Shown here in pieces: positions 7,855 to 17,060 of a stretch of DNA of 48,225 nt. Made by a program: the position numbers and the translations under genes. The stretch spans positions 1-48,225 of the forward strand of contig JABMRF010000060.1 in the NCBI GenBank assembly GCA_013202715.1, written 5' to 3'. The notes below the pieces were generated by a model. The model was not told the DNA's origin. It did not search any database and worked only from the letters and a program-made list of their open reading frames with translations. The DNA is from Candidatus Kuenenbacteria bacterium (GTDB taxonomy: Bacteria; Patescibacteriota; Patescibacteriia; UBA11705; JABHMO01). Position 1 is the first letter of the stretch; the number at the start of each line of letters is the position of its first letter.

Positions 7855-8445
7855 CTATTTTCCACTGACAGTCGGATCATACAGGACCTGTTCTTGGACT
7901 ACGCGATAATCAATAATCTCTTCCGGCTTGAACCAATGTTCGATTTCCATGTTTGCTTCTTCCACTGATCCGGATGCATGTACAAGATTTCGGATTGATC
8001 TATTGTCTTGGTCTGACAATTGATAAGAATCAATCACATAATCGCCACGAATGGTTCCAACGTCAGATGTAAAAGGCTCAGTCCCGCCAACCAACTTTCG
8101 AACGATTTTAACTGAATGAACGCCCTGCCAGATCATGGCCAAAACTGGCCCACTGGACATATAGTTCTTTAAATTTTTCAAAATAATTGCTGTGATTTCC
8201 AAAGGATCTTCACTTGGTGGTTCCAATCCTTTGTCTTTGTATCCCTTGATTGTTTTCTCACCTGTGACTCGTCGCCACTCAGGGTCTAGAGTATAATGTT
8301 TTTCGATTTGCTCAGTAGTTGGAACGATCATCTTGGCTGCTACCATTTTCAAACCAACACGTTCAAATCTTTTGATGATCTCACCCATCAGACTTCTCTG
8401 AATCCCGTCCGGTTTGATCATGACTAGTGTTTTCTCATTTTTCAT
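7855..8445 (-). CDS. ndk: Nucleoside diphosphate kinase
   Basis: Transfers the gamma phosphate of NTPs to NDPs. Conserved KPDG near residues 11-14, GEIIKRFE, and the active-site segment RNLVHASGS with catalytic His156 (family: N-x-x-H-A/G-S-D). The family Asp after HAS is Gly here. At 196 residues it is about 50 longer than typical Ndk, because of an insertion near residues 50-95 and a C-terminal extension after the active site, as in some long archaeal and CPR forms. Its leader (8446-8562) is almost entirely a word-repeat array, with no ribosome site. Confidence 0.95.
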   Translation of the reverse strand: MKNEKTLVMIKPDGIQRSLMGEIIKRFERVGLKMVAAKMIVPTTEQIEKHYTLDPEWRRVTGEKTIKGYKDKGLEPPSEDPLEITAIILKNLKNYMSSGPVLAMIWQGVHSVKIVRKLVGGTEPFTSDVGTIRGDYVIDSYQLSDQDNRSIRNLVHASGSVEEANMEIEHWFKPEEIIDYRVVQEQVLYDPTVSGK

Positions 8446-8545
8446 ATTTGATTTTACAAGATGTACAAGATAAAGTGCAAGATCATACCAGATAACTACA
8501 AAAAAATCTTGTAATATCTCGTATATAATCTTGTATATCCTGTAA
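8446..8545. repeat. Word-repeat leader of ndk: ACAAGAT copies then inverted ATCTTGT copies
   Basis: Three ACAAGAT/GCAAGAT words near 8458-8490, then three inverted ATCTTGT / ATCTCGT words near 8507-8536. The two blocks can pair, so the ndk leader RNA should fold into a long imperfect hairpin. Confidence 0.75.
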
Positions 8546-8567
8546 TCAATATAACTAATTTGACTCT

Positions 8568-8595
8568 ATTATAGCATGATTTTTCAATTAATCAA
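8568..8595 (-). promoter_or_regulatory. Promoter of ndk
   Basis: Minus strand TTGATT, 16 bp, TATAAT (8573-8568) with an upstream TGC extended -10 context. Confidence 0.7.
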
Positions 8596-8613
8596 GCCCG
8601 TAATAAAATGACG

Positions 8614-8640
8614 AACCACCAGCTTACGCTGGTGGTTTTT
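8614..8640 (+). terminator. Plus-strand intrinsic terminator without an obvious gene
   Basis: 10-bp perfect hairpin (AACCACCAGC, TTAC loop, GCTGGTGGTT) followed by Ts. Neighbouring genes point the other way, so it may block antisense transcription into the 8688 gene. Confidence 0.65.
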
Positions 8641-8649
8641 GGCAGAATA

Positions 8650-8675
8650 AAAAAACGGGTAACTGCTGTTACCCG
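8650..8675 (-). terminator. Intrinsic terminator of the 8688-9839 gene
   Basis: CGGGTAAC (8656-8663) / GTTACCCG (8668-8675), followed by a U7 run on the minus strand. Confidence 0.85.
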
Positions 8676-8687
8676 CATTGAATTTAC

Positions 8688-9839
8688 TCATTCACTTTTT
8701 TTTGCCTCATAGTCCTCCATGATAGCCAGACCCTTTTTTGCTTGGGGCATATCCGGCTCGAGCGACAAAACGAATTCGTACAATCTTCTAGCCTCGTCAA
8801 ATTCCCGCTTGTACACAAGCACAATCGCATGATTCAGTATGAAGGGAACCACAAGTCTGGTAGAAATGAAAGGGATCGCCATACCAATTTCCGCAATCTC
8901 CGTGCATGATTCCAAATTGGCCACAATCAGCTCATCTTCACGAATTTCCTGGTCATTTTCGAGCAATTCGACCATCTTAACTTCGTCAGGCCAACTATGA
9001 ATCGTAACGCCTCTCTCGATCAGCTTCCTGGCAACCATGGCAGAAACCAGGCGACCAAGCACCGACAACAGATAGGCATTTGTCTGCTGAAGATGAGCTG
9101 AACGGAAAACCAGGCTCAAATCTTCATTTTCCTTGCATTGCTTCAAGCAGTTAACTGCGCTCAGACGAAAATTTTCCAGGGAAAACTGGTAGGTTTCAAT
9201 AATCTCATCCCACAGCTTGTCCTGTCCAGCAAGAGTCGGTAAATACAGAGATTGAGCTTCCAGCATTCTTGCCCGAAGCAAATAGAAATCACCGAGGACA
9301 TGGGACAATGGGAAATACCGCTCATCAGCCAAGTAAATCAGATCATTGAGCTTGTCATGCAATATCTGGAAATTATTAGTTCCAGGAAGAGCTGATTGGA
9401 TCAGTTGCAGATCCCGCATTTTCCTCATTAACTCCAAAACTCTCGCAGCTTTTTGCATTTCATAGTCAAAAGTCGGGTCGAACTCTGCGCAAATCTGAGC
9501 ACTCCACTGATGAAACCGTTCCATCATGGACTTAGCCTCGCTCTCGTCCATGACCTCAATTTCTGTTTTCTCTTGCGGTTCGTGAGCAAGCACCTCTTCA
9601 AACTTTTTGAACCACGCATCATCCGCATCGACAAAAATAAAAGTCACTTTTTCCAGCATGAAGGCAATGGAACCCTTGGGTTCACTGGTCGCGATAGCCG
9701 ACCATTCGCCAAGTGTCACACCGCCGTCCTCATTCCCAAAGCCCAGATCCGTCAGACTCTGCACCATCTCGTTGAAAACTTGTTCCACGGTTTTGTCTTT
9801 GATTTCAATTCCGACTGCATTTTCACTCAATTCTGGCAT
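8688..9839 (-). CDS. Orphan protein, 383 residues, with C-terminal TPR-like helices
   Basis: Not recognised as a named family. Residues 1-100 are a mixed alpha/beta domain; the rest is helical. Residues ~335-375 (ILNHAIVLVYKREFDEARRLYEFV, LEPDMPQAKKGLA) match a TPR pair, suggesting a protein-interaction role. No signal peptide; cytoplasmic. An AAAGGAGG ribosome site sits 4-5 bases before the ATG. TTGACA-N17-TATTTT promoter and own terminator: an isolated transcription unit. Confidence 0.78.
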   Translation of the reverse strand: MPELSENAVGIEIKDKTVEQVFNEMVQSLTDLGFGNEDGGVTLGEWSAIATSEPKGSIAFMLEKVTFIFVDADDAWFKKFEEVLAHEPQEKTEIEVMDESEAKSMMERFHQWSAQICAEFDPTFDYEMQKAARVLELMRKMRDLQLIQSALPGTNNFQILHDKLNDLIYLADERYFPLSHVLGDFYLLRARMLEAQSLYLPTLAGQDKLWDEIIETYQFSLENFRLSAVNCLKQCKENEDLSLVFRSAHLQQTNAYLLSVLGRLVSAMVARKLIERGVTIHSWPDEVKMVELLENDQEIREDELIVANLESCTEIAEIGMAIPFISTRLVVPFILNHAIVLVYKREFDEARRLYEFVLSLEPDMPQAKKGLAIMEDYEAKKSE

Positions 9840-9905
9840 GACGCCTCCTTTGTTTTCAATTGTGAAACAATTATGGATAAAATGTTAAGTAACAGTGAAT
9901 ACACT

Positions 9906-9934
9906 AAAATAGCACACAATAATGATCATGTCAA
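9906..9934 (-). promoter_or_regulatory. Promoter of the 8688-9839 gene
   Basis: Minus strand TTGACA (9934-9929), 17 bp, TATTTT (9911-9906). Confidence 0.7.
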
Positions 9935-9952
9935 TAGAGAAAAATTTCGGTT

Positions 9953-10861
9953 TTATTCAAAAGATATATCCTGACCATCAGTGGTAATCAAAATCCGGCC
10001 CTTTTCATCATTCCGCAGAATCTCCACACCCAATCTCTCTAGGCGTCGTAAAATTTTCAAATGCGGATGGCCAAATGAATTATCAGCTCCAACTTGGATC
10101 ACAACCGTCTCTGGATTGACCGCCTTCAAAAATTCTTCACTGCTAGAACTGGAACTGGCGTGGTGACCGGCTTTCAAAACGGTGGCACGTAGAGACGCAA
10201 AATTTTGCGTCTCTACGTCTTTCGTGGCCAACAACGCTTCCTCAACCTCCAACTCCGCGTCGCCGGTAAACAAAAAGGAAACATCACGGTAAACCAATTT
10301 ATTTACAATTGAACTATTATTCATTTCTTTAATTTTTTTGTTAACTAAACTTTCTCGCGGATATAGAAATTGCAATTTCACTTCGTTACCAAAATCAATT
10401 TCAAACGGTTGCTCGACAATTTTCAAATCCAGCTCTTGCTTTTTGACTTCATCCAGCCAGGCCAGATAATCCGGCGCCGTGTGCAAAACACCGGTATAAT
10501 AGATTTCTTTGACTTTGTATCTTCGCAAAACTTCTACGAGGCCGGTGACATGATCGGAATGAGGATGACTGAGAACCATCACATCGATTTCCTTGTCCCA
10601 AAAAGGCATCACCGCCCCGAGCTCCGCCAACACATTTTTGTCCGGCCCGCCGTCAATCAAAATATCCTGCTCGCTGGGCGTGCGAATATAAATCGAATCA
10701 CCCTGGCCCACGTTCAGGAAATGGACCTGCATTTCCTGTTGTTGTTCAACAACAATGGCGGCATCATCGCCACCGCGTGGGCCAGACCAAAATACGATCC
10801 CAATTAAAATCAAAATCAATACAAATAATCCGAATACAATTTTTGTGATGTTGTCTTTCAT
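9953..10861 (-). CDS. ComEC C-terminal-type metallo-beta-lactamase protein (stand-alone)
   Basis: One N-terminal membrane anchor (residues ~7-26) and then an extracellular metallo-beta-lactamase domain with VGQGDSI (51-57), DGG (70-72), the metal motif HPHSDH (99-104), FTGD and GHHASS. This is the domain fused to the C-terminus of ComEC/Rec2 in most bacteria, where it probably degrades the non-transported DNA strand. Here it is a separate gene, and the channel part is at 19320-20639. A 32-bp perfect palindrome is inserted in frame (encoding VETQNFASLR) between the FTGD and GHH motifs. Confidence 0.88.
   Translation of the reverse strand: MKDNITKIVFGLFVLILILIGIVFWSGPRGGDDAAIVVEQQQEMQVHFLNVGQGDSIYIRTPSEQDILIDGGPDKNVLAELGAVMPFWDKEIDVMVLSHPHSDHVTGLVEVLRRYKVKEIYYTGVLHTAPDYLAWLDEVKKQELDLKIVEQPFEIDFGNEVKLQFLYPRESLVNKKIKEMNNSSIVNKLVYRDVSFLFTGDAELEVEEALLATKDVETQNFASLRATVLKAGHHASSSSSSEEFLKAVNPETVVIQVGADNSFGHPHLKILRRLERLGVEILRNDEKGRILITTDGQDISFE
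10187..10218. repeat. 32-bp perfect palindrome inside coding sequence
   Basis: 16-bp arms without a spacer (core GTAGAGACGC/GCGTCTCTAC), inside the metallo-beta-lactamase gene. The sequence type resembles widespread GTAG-RG-CGC palindromic repeats; the in-frame insertion lies in a loop between conserved motifs. Confidence 0.85.
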
Positions 10862-10909
10862 AGTTAAATTATAACACGCAATCCAGTAATTGACATTGTT
10901 TCACTACTA

Positions 10910-10938
10910 TTGACGAATTAATAATTATATGCTATACT
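10910..10938 (+). promoter_or_regulatory. Promoter of the small orphan at 10989
   Basis: TTGACG, 17 bp, TATACT, about 44 bases before the ribosome site. Confidence 0.75.
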
Positions 10939-10988
10939 GGAACAATCAATAATAGTGCTAAGTGGTTCAAACTTACAAAGGAGAAGCA

Positions 10989-11246
10989 ATGTCCGACATG
11001 AGCGAAAGAATCGAGGAAGTTTCTGCTGGCATCCTTGGTGTTCAAACGGCACTGATGGCCGCACGGCAACGACTGGGCGACAAGCATGTGGCAACCTTTC
11101 TGGATCAGGTTCCTGAAAAAGGATCCGACCTCTGGGAGCGGTTCAGGGAATTCAAGGCGGAGAAAGAGGACCGCCCTGGCAACAACCTGGAAGTGAACTT
11201 CTTTCACTTCATCGCTGCCATTGTCATGCCCGACGCGTTCAACTAG
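10989..11246 (+). CDS. Small orphan protein, 85 residues
   Basis: Start at ATG 10989, five bases after AAAGGAG; an upstream in-frame start at 10962 lacks a ribosome site. Predicted all-helical and soluble (MSERIEEVSAGILGVQTAL, then RFREFKAEKEDR). No known motif. Higher GC than neighbours. Own promoter and terminator. Confidence 0.7.
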   Translation: MSDMSERIEEVSAGILGVQTALMAARQRLGDKHVATFLDQVPEKGSDLWERFREFKAEKEDRPGNNLEVNFFHFIAAIVMPDAFN

Positions 11247-11254
11247 GACAAGAA

Positions 11255-11292
11255 AGCCCCGCAGGATTATCATATCCTCGGGGCTCTTTTTA
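11255..11292 (+). terminator. Intrinsic terminator
   Basis: AGCCCCG (11255-11261) / CGGGGCT (11279-11285) with inner AGGAT/ATCCT pairing, then Ts; ten bases after the stop of the 85-residue gene. Confidence 0.85.
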
Positions 11293-11308
11293 TTGTATTT
11301 ATTTTTAC

Positions 11309-14113
11309 TTAATAAACTAACGTACTTCCATATACAGGTAAAGATTTTGTTGTTATTAAATCAATATCTACACCAGATGAATCCTCGTATTCAATACCGG
11401 ACTGAGTTGCATCGTTAGATTCTGAATCCATAATTGATACTGACAAAACTTCATTGGTGCTACAACCTGTTGTGTCACCTGTTAATCTGACGGTTTTAGT
11501 TGTCCCCTGAGAAATCATTAATTCAGAGTTCCAGGTGTTATCTTCTTCATCACCAGAAAAACTCCAATCCTGTGGAAACTGACCATTCAAACTAACATCA
11601 CTGAGCCACTCAGCATATGTTGTTGACAGATCACTACTCCTCAGATATGTTCCTGTAGTTCCTGTTGGATTGCAGGTTCCATCAACAACAAATTCCATAT
11701 CATTAATCTTTATATCATCACCGACCGCGGTTAGGTCTAAACGCAATAGATCTTTTCCTGCTCCAGATGTAGCAGTGCCACTCGGAGAATTATTATTCAA
11801 ACTAACACTCAAAATTCCTTTGTGAACTGTGAACGGATTGGAACCAATAAGATTACCGGTACCATCGCCCTTGTTATCAATCAGAGATGAATCCAAATCC
11901 ACACCACTGGAATAACCTTTGGCGGAAAGATAGTAATTGCCACCACTACTGCCGGTCCATTTCTGATAACTACCATTTTCATCGGCAATACCAATCTTGA
12001 TCGGCAATGTTGAAGTTTGCACAAATTGTTTAGCGCTAATATCAGCCTTTACAGAGAAGATTGCCGACTGACCTGCCTGAACAATAAAATTATTATTAGA
12101 GAAATTTACTTCTTTTGTTGATCCTGTAAAAAGAATACCATCCTGAAGTAAATTACCATTCAAATACAATCTCACTTCTGATAAATACTTCAATTCACTG
12201 TCACTGGTATTGAAACCAGTATAATATAACATCAACGATTGAACCGAAACGGCTTCACCCATCGCTGTCATTTTATAACTAACTATTTCATTGTTTGTGG
12301 ACCCTGAGACCAATTGACCAGCCTCTGGACCAATAAATTCAATTTTCAATGTTCCAACCGATGCAGCTTGATTATTTACACACGCACCATCATCACAAAT
12401 TGTTCCTTCCGGACAATATAAATATGTATGCCATGATCCAGAACCTGGGGCACAAAAATATTCTATGATTCCATTGTCATAATTAAGAAATTCATTATCT
12501 ATATCACATTTATCTTCTGGTCCTTGTGTATCCCCCCAAGAAATCTGTCCTTTAACAAGAAGGTCTTGACCTCCATCAGAATCAGCACAGGCATTAGAAT
12601 CATCAACCTCCACACACGCGCCCTCGCTACAAGAAGTTCCAGCTGGACATTCGATCTCCGTACTTAATATATTATCGCAACCAGCATTACATAAAAATTC
12701 ATTAACATGAAAATCATCAACACAGACATCTACTTCTTGAACAATAGGCTGATTATCTTCAGGACAACCCCAGTGACCGGTGACGGTTCCTTTCGTGGAA
12801 GCATCTTCTCCATTGTCGGTATCCAGACAAGTTTGAACGCACTTGCCGTCCACGCATGAACTTGGATCACTTCCGCATAATTTAATCCCGGTATTGCTAT
12901 TTGTTGCAGATACTTCACAATCAGGAGTTAGTGACATGTCTGACTCATAATATTTACCACCAATTTCTTGGCATGTGGTATAGCCCAAGTCTTTCCAAAC
13001 GCATGGTTTGCAGGCACTATCAATACAAGCTGTACCGCTCGGACATGTTGTGCCATCACTCGTCAACGCAGGAGCGCCTTCAGTCTGATTATCTACAGCA
13101 ACATAATCCCCATCACAATACCCTTCAACTACCTGAAATAAACTGGAACAATGATCTGTAAAGACAATCGGATTCTCTGTATTCGGATCTAATCCCTGTG
13201 TCATACCCATCTGTTCAAGATTGATTCCCCCGTCACTGTCATAACATTGAGAGACAGGACATCCCTCTCCAGTATCCTGATTACACTCGCAACCATTTTC
13301 CTCGATACCATCCTCGTTTGTCCACGGTTCAGTACATTCCCATGAACAATTACCATTCACTGCTAAACCTTCAGAGTTTGGTAAAACTGAATTACATTCG
13401 ACATCTTTACACTCTCCATCCTCACAAGTTCCTGGACATTTATAACTGTTCCAGCTAACAAATCCGGTTTTTTCATTACAAAAATATTCGAGAATTTTTT
13501 TATCATTCCAACATTTATCATCAGCTTCCATGAATTCCTGTGTACTTGGATGCAATCCCTTGATGTGTCCTTTTGTAAATACATTCACAAATTTATAATA
13601 ATTCAATGGCATGCCGGCAAAATTACTGTCAGTCACATCGCTGTCAACGCAGGCTATATCCGTATTACTTGGCGCGCCTACCCCCATGATCTTAAACTTT
13701 GCAACTTTTGTTTTCTTACCCAGTGTAAATTTAACTTGCATAGTTGTACTGTATTTTTTCGCTTCTTTCGGTGTAAACTGGACTGCTACTTTACATGTTT
13801 TGCCCGGTTTAAGTTCTTCTTTGCAAGTACTTTTTTCTTTGTTAATTAAAAAGGCGCCTTTTAAATCTCCGATTGCAAATTTAATCGGCGTTCTTCTATC
13901 CGTGTTTTGTAAAATAAAAACTGTCTCTGCAGTTTCCTTGGTCATCACTTTTCCAAAGTCATACTTACTGCCTTTGCTCATCTTGAGGCCTGTGTCCTGA
14001 CTTTTGATGGCAAGGCCAGCTGCTGCGGCCGCGATGAGGGCTACGCCCAGTACTGCGGTGGCGACACCAGTTTTGACTTTTGATTTTGTCTCAGTTTTAG
14101 TTTGAGTTTCCAT
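11309..14113 (-). CDS. Large Cys-rich surface protein with Hydin-like and DSDGG repeats
   Basis: 934 residues. A basic N-terminus and one membrane or signal segment (residues ~16-38) are followed by an ASPM/SPD-2/Hydin-type Ig-like domain (SKYDFGKV..., LKPGKTCKVAVQFTP, ~45-145). Next come at least three Cys-rich modules (~150-590) with the pattern C-x-DSDGG/N...KG...C...EYFC...CP-GT-C-GAC, a repeat often seen in archaeal and CPR surface proteins. The C-terminal ~340 residues are beta-sandwich domains. Probably anchored outside the cell, perhaps in adhesion to a host; function is inferred from architecture only. Confidence 0.8.
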   Translation of the reverse strand: METQTKTETKSKVKTGVATAVLGVALIAAAAAGLAIKSQDTGLKMSKGSKYDFGKVMTKETAETVFILQNTDRRTPIKFAIGDLKGAFLINKEKSTCKEELKPGKTCKVAVQFTPKEAKKYSTTMQVKFTLGKKTKVAKFKIMGVGAPSNTDIACVDSDVTDSNFAGMPLNYYKFVNVFTKGHIKGLHPSTQEFMEADDKCWNDKKILEYFCNEKTGFVSWNSYKCPGTCEDGECKDVECNSVLPNSEGLAVNGNCSWECTEPWTNEDGIEENGCECNQDTGEGCPVSQCYDSDGGINLEQMGMTQGLDPNTENPIVFTDHCSSLFQVVEGYCDGDYVAVDNQTEGAPALTSDGTTCPSGTACIDSACKPCVWKDLGYTTCQEIGGKYYESDMSLTPDCEVSATNSNTGIKLCGSDPSSCVDGKCVQTCLDTDNGEDASTKGTVTGHWGCPEDNQPIVQEVDVCVDDFHVNEFLCNAGCDNILSTEIECPAGTSCSEGACVEVDDSNACADSDGGQDLLVKGQISWGDTQGPEDKCDIDNEFLNYDNGIIEYFCAPGSGSWHTYLYCPEGTICDDGACVNNQAASVGTLKIEFIGPEAGQLVSGSTNNEIVSYKMTAMGEAVSVQSLMLYYTGFNTSDSELKYLSEVRLYLNGNLLQDGILFTGSTKEVNFSNNNFIVQAGQSAIFSVKADISAKQFVQTSTLPIKIGIADENGSYQKWTGSSGGNYYLSAKGYSSGVDLDSSLIDNKGDGTGNLIGSNPFTVHKGILSVSLNNNSPSGTATSGAGKDLLRLDLTAVGDDIKINDMEFVVDGTCNPTGTTGTYLRSSDLSTTYAEWLSDVSLNGQFPQDWSFSGDEEDNTWNSELMISQGTTKTVRLTGDTTGCSTNEVLSVSIMDSESNDATQSGIEYEDSSGVDIDLITTKSLPVYGSTLVY

Positions 14114-14171
14114 AAATAAAAATTCTAAGTAAAAATTACTTTTTTATATATATAAAATTAATTATAATTAC

Positions 14172-14693
14172 TTATTTTCGCCCTCGAGACATATTCGCGA
14201 TCAAAAACTTGCGCTTGTTCTCGCTCATATTTGTAAAACTATCCACCGCTTCCATCAGCTTTGCACTGGCAGATTCTGCGAACGCCACTACCTCCACGCG
14301 ACAGCCGGTTGTATTTTGGATATATTCTACAAGCGGGATATAGTCTCCGTCACCAGAAACGAGAATTATCACATCCACGCTCTGAGACAACTTCACTGCA
14401 TCCATAGCAATGCCAACATCCCAGTCGCCTTTCTTGGCGCCACCAGGGAAAATTTGTAAATCTTTGGTTTTGACATCGTAACCAACTTTTTCCAAAGCCT
14501 CAAAAAAATTCTTTTCTAGGCCTTCCATGGTTTTGATACCGTATGCAATAGCGCGGATCAACTTTCGATCACCGACCGATTCCTTTAGAATTGCGCCGAA
14601 ATTTACTTTGCGCCCATACAAAACTTTTGCGCTGTAATATAGATTTTGAATATCGACCAGTACGCCGACTCTTTGTTCTTTGTAGATACTCAT
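14172..14693 (-). CDS. NYN-domain (LabA/DUF88-like) putative RNase
   Basis: PIN-like NYN fold: VGVLVDIQNLYYSAK supplies the first catalytic Asp and Asn (residues ~13-18), KGDWDVGIAMDAV a second acid group, and LVSGDGDYIPLV the signature SGDGDF/Y motif. 173 residues, soluble, typical of LabA-like proteins thought to process RNA. No ribosome site; leader is a two-word repeat tract. Substrate unknown. Confidence 0.88.
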   Translation of the reverse strand: MSIYKEQRVGVLVDIQNLYYSAKVLYGRKVNFGAILKESVGDRKLIRAIAYGIKTMEGLEKNFFEALEKVGYDVKTKDLQIFPGGAKKGDWDVGIAMDAVKLSQSVDVIILVSGDGDYIPLVEYIQNTTGCRVEVVAFAESASAKLMEAVDSFTNMSENKRKFLIANMSRGRK

Positions 14694-14694
14694 A

Positions 14695-14790
14695 TTATTA
14701 TAAAAATATAAAATTATAAAAACATAAAAATAAAAGAAAGTTGTCTTAATATTCTTGTATTTTTATATTCTTGTATTCTTGTTCCATAAT
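14695..14790. repeat. Word-repeat leader of NYN gene
   Basis: ATAAAA/TATAAAA words near 14700-14735, then ATTCTTGTAT words near 14752-14782; the blocks are partly complementary. Lies directly upstream of the minus-strand start codon. Confidence 0.7.
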
Positions 14791-14804
14791 TATAATATCA
14801 TATT

Positions 14805-14833
14805 TTGTCTAAAACTCCTATAACTGCTATAAT
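14805..14833 (+). promoter_or_regulatory. Promoter of the secreted-paralogue operon
   Basis: TTGTCT, 17 bp, TATAAT, about 30 bases before the start codon of the first paralogue. Confidence 0.75.
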
Positions 14834-14865
14834 CGAAATGTGTATAATTACAAATAACTTATACT

Positions 14866-15969
14866 ATGAAAAACAAACTCATTCTGAGCTTTTTTATTGC
14901 CGCGATGGTACTCTCTCTAGCAGGGGTCGCCAACGCCGCAAGTCTAGCTCAAAATCTTTCAGGAAAAATCTTACTTCAGGTCGAAGAAAACGGCGAAGCT
15001 TGGTATGTTTATCCGGAGGATTTAAAACGCTACTATCTTGGCCGACCGGCTGATGCTTTTGATGTTATGCGCAACCTTGGCCTTGGCATTAATGAAGCCA
15101 GTTACAACCAGTTTAACGGCACGGCGCCAAAAAATTTATCTGGAAAAATCCTTCTTCGCGTAGAAGCAAACGGTGAAGCCTATTATGTTTATCCACAAGA
15201 TTTAAAAATGCATTATCTTGGAAGGCCTACGGATGCATTTGGGATTATGCGGAATTTAGGATTGGGTATTTCAACCAATAACTTGATTAACATTGAAGAT
15301 GAAATTATTGATTGTGGTGTAGCAGACACATACATATTCCCCAAAACAATCAGAACATATACTTTTGCTGACTTGAAAGATGAATACAATGCGCTTAGTG
15401 ATCTTGAAACTAAAAATGAAGAAGAAGAACAAGGACTAACAGAGCTGTTAAATGAAGAACATTCAAGTGAATTAACCAACTACGATGCCAGTCCTGAATT
15501 AATGTGCTTTTGGAATGCTCTAACAAGATGTCAAAGGGCACACATCACCATGACTACCAGCAAGCCAGACATAAACCTTGGTGGTATAACCATAAAAAGA
15601 GATAACGATATTTACTATGAAATAACAAAAAACAATGGTAATAGCTGTAGCGTTAAATATGAAAGAATAAATTTTAATGATGAGAAAACACAAACTTATT
15701 TTGAAGGCAAGCAATTAACATGTAAAATGACCAAGGATATAATAAGTGAATTGGGCTGTGATACTTTGTGCCAAATGCTAAAAAATCCAACACTCAGTCA
15801 CGGACATGCTGCTTACGCTATAGGCATTTCAATGCTGAATTATGGCTATAACCCTACACTCTCTCAAAACCTTGAATGTTCAGGTGACTATTACTCATCT
15901 TTTATTGAAGCTGCTAAAGAGATTCCAGCGCTAAAAAGCTTTGTTGAAAATAATTTAGATAATAATTAA
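14866..15969 (+). CDS. Secreted repeat protein, paralogue 1
   Basis: Signal peptide at residues 1-24 (cleavage near ANA/AS). Two tandem ~50-residue repeats (~26-75 and ~83-132) with the pattern L-SGKILL-V-NGEAWYV-P-DLK-YYLGRPADAF-MRNLGLGI, a module I know from many Parcubacteria secreted proteins and which may bind the cell surface. The ~230-residue C-domain is unrelated to those of the paralogues apart from a Cys-containing D/E-rich part. Followed 7 bases later by paralogue 2, so co-transcribed. Exact role unknown. Confidence 0.85.
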   Translation: MKNKLILSFFIAAMVLSLAGVANAASLAQNLSGKILLQVEENGEAWYVYPEDLKRYYLGRPADAFDVMRNLGLGINEASYNQFNGTAPKNLSGKILLRVEANGEAYYVYPQDLKMHYLGRPTDAFGIMRNLGLGISTNNLINIEDEIIDCGVADTYIFPKTIRTYTFADLKDEYNALSDLETKNEEEEQGLTELLNEEHSSELTNYDASPELMCFWNALTRCQRAHITMTTSKPDINLGGITIKRDNDIYYEITKNNGNSCSVKYERINFNDEKTQTYFEGKQLTCKMTKDIISELGCDTLCQMLKNPTLSHGHAAYAIGISMLNYGYNPTLSQNLECSGDYYSSFIEAAKEIPALKSFVENNLDNN

Positions 15970-15976
15970 AATATTT

Positions 15977-16945
15977 ATGAAAAAAATCATTATCAGCTTT
16001 TTTGTAATAGCTTTGGCTCTCACTTTTGTGGGAACAGTCAAGGCTACAAGTCTAGCTGAATCTTTATCAGGAAAAATCTTACTTCAAGTCGAAGAAAACG
16101 GTGAAGCTTGGTATGTTTACCCAGATGACCATTATCGATATTTTCTTGGTCGACCAAGTCATGCTTTTGAGATAATGAGAAACCTAGGGTTAGGTATATC
16201 AGAAATTAATATTGCCCAAATCCCAATAGGATTAGTCGATTCAAATGGAGCTGATTCTGATAATGACGGCCTATCAGACGATTTGGAAACTGCTATTGGC
16301 ACTAGCATAACCAGTGCAGACTCTGATAATGATGGCTATTCCGATAAAATGGAAATTGAGAATTGGTATAATCCAAATGGTTCAGAAAAATTACCAACAA
16401 ATATTAACGTAATAAATAGCACCAAAGGAAAAATCTTACTACAAACTGAAAAAAACGGTGAAGCCTGGTATTTAAATCCAAACGACTCTAAAAGGTATTA
16501 TCTTGGACGACCAGCAGATGCGTTTCAAATCATGAGAAACCTTGGCCTTGGTGTAAGTAATGGTAATTTTAATCAAATGCCTGATGTTTCCTATCTAACA
16601 AATGGTGGAGGAACCCAAGATTTGTTAGCAAAGGCAAATTGCGGTAGTTTCGATTGCTTTGAAGCAGAATTCACAAATTGCAAGGTTGGTTCAAAAATAG
16701 TTATATCTGCTAAACCACTTGCGGTAATGGGATATGAAATAATTGGTCCAGAAAATAATAAATGTAAAATGCAAACAATAATGATAGAAAGTATGAACCC
16801 GTCATGGGCAAATCAAGCAATGACTTGTGAATACGATAATAGTTTATCTTTTGCACAAGCAGGGGCTGCGGTAACAGCTGGATTTGCACAAAATAACACT
16901 GGTAATTGTACTGGTAATTTATATGGTCTATTAATGCATCCTTAA
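15977..16945 (+). CDS. Secreted repeat protein, paralogue 2, with calcium-type repeats
   Basis: Signal peptide 1-23, then one SGKILLQVEENGEAWYV repeat. Two thrombospondin-3-like Ca2+ loops follow (DSDNDGLSDDLE and DSDNDGYSDKME, near residues 91-122), then a second surface repeat (~148-195) and a small Cys-containing C-domain with F-D-C-F-E, like that of paralogue 3. The Ca2+ loops sit between the two repeats, as if inserted. Second gene of the operon, ending at a strong terminator. Confidence 0.85.
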   Translation: MKKIIISFFVIALALTFVGTVKATSLAESLSGKILLQVEENGEAWYVYPDDHYRYFLGRPSHAFEIMRNLGLGISEINIAQIPIGLVDSNGADSDNDGLSDDLETAIGTSITSADSDNDGYSDKMEIENWYNPNGSEKLPTNINVINSTKGKILLQTEKNGEAWYLNPNDSKRYYLGRPADAFQIMRNLGLGVSNGNFNQMPDVSYLTNGGGTQDLLAKANCGSFDCFEAEFTNCKVGSKIVISAKPLAVMGYEIIGPENNKCKMQTIMIESMNPSWANQAMTCEYDNSLSFAQAGAAVTAGFAQNNTGNCTGNLYGLLMHP

Positions 16946-16955
16946 ATAATTGCAA

Positions 16956-17009
16956 AAAGAACGGCGCTAAGCCGTTCTTTTTGTTTAGATCCGCAAAATT
17001 TGCTATAAT
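16956..17009 (+). promoter_or_regulatory. Terminator followed directly by promoter of paralogue 3
   Basis: Terminator: AAAGAACGGC (16956-16965) / GCCGTTCTTT (16971-16980), then Ts. The T-run doubles as the -35: TTGTTT at 16981, 17 bp, TATAAT at 17004. Confidence 0.8.
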
Positions 17010-17060
17010 TAAACCATTAACCCATCAAAAACACATATAAAAAATAACTAACAATACTCT

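Noticed and set aside
9453..9974. 173-codon plus-strand ORF opposite the 8688-9839 gene
   Set aside because: Shadow frame; no start signal, and the minus-strand gene has promoter, ribosome site and terminator.
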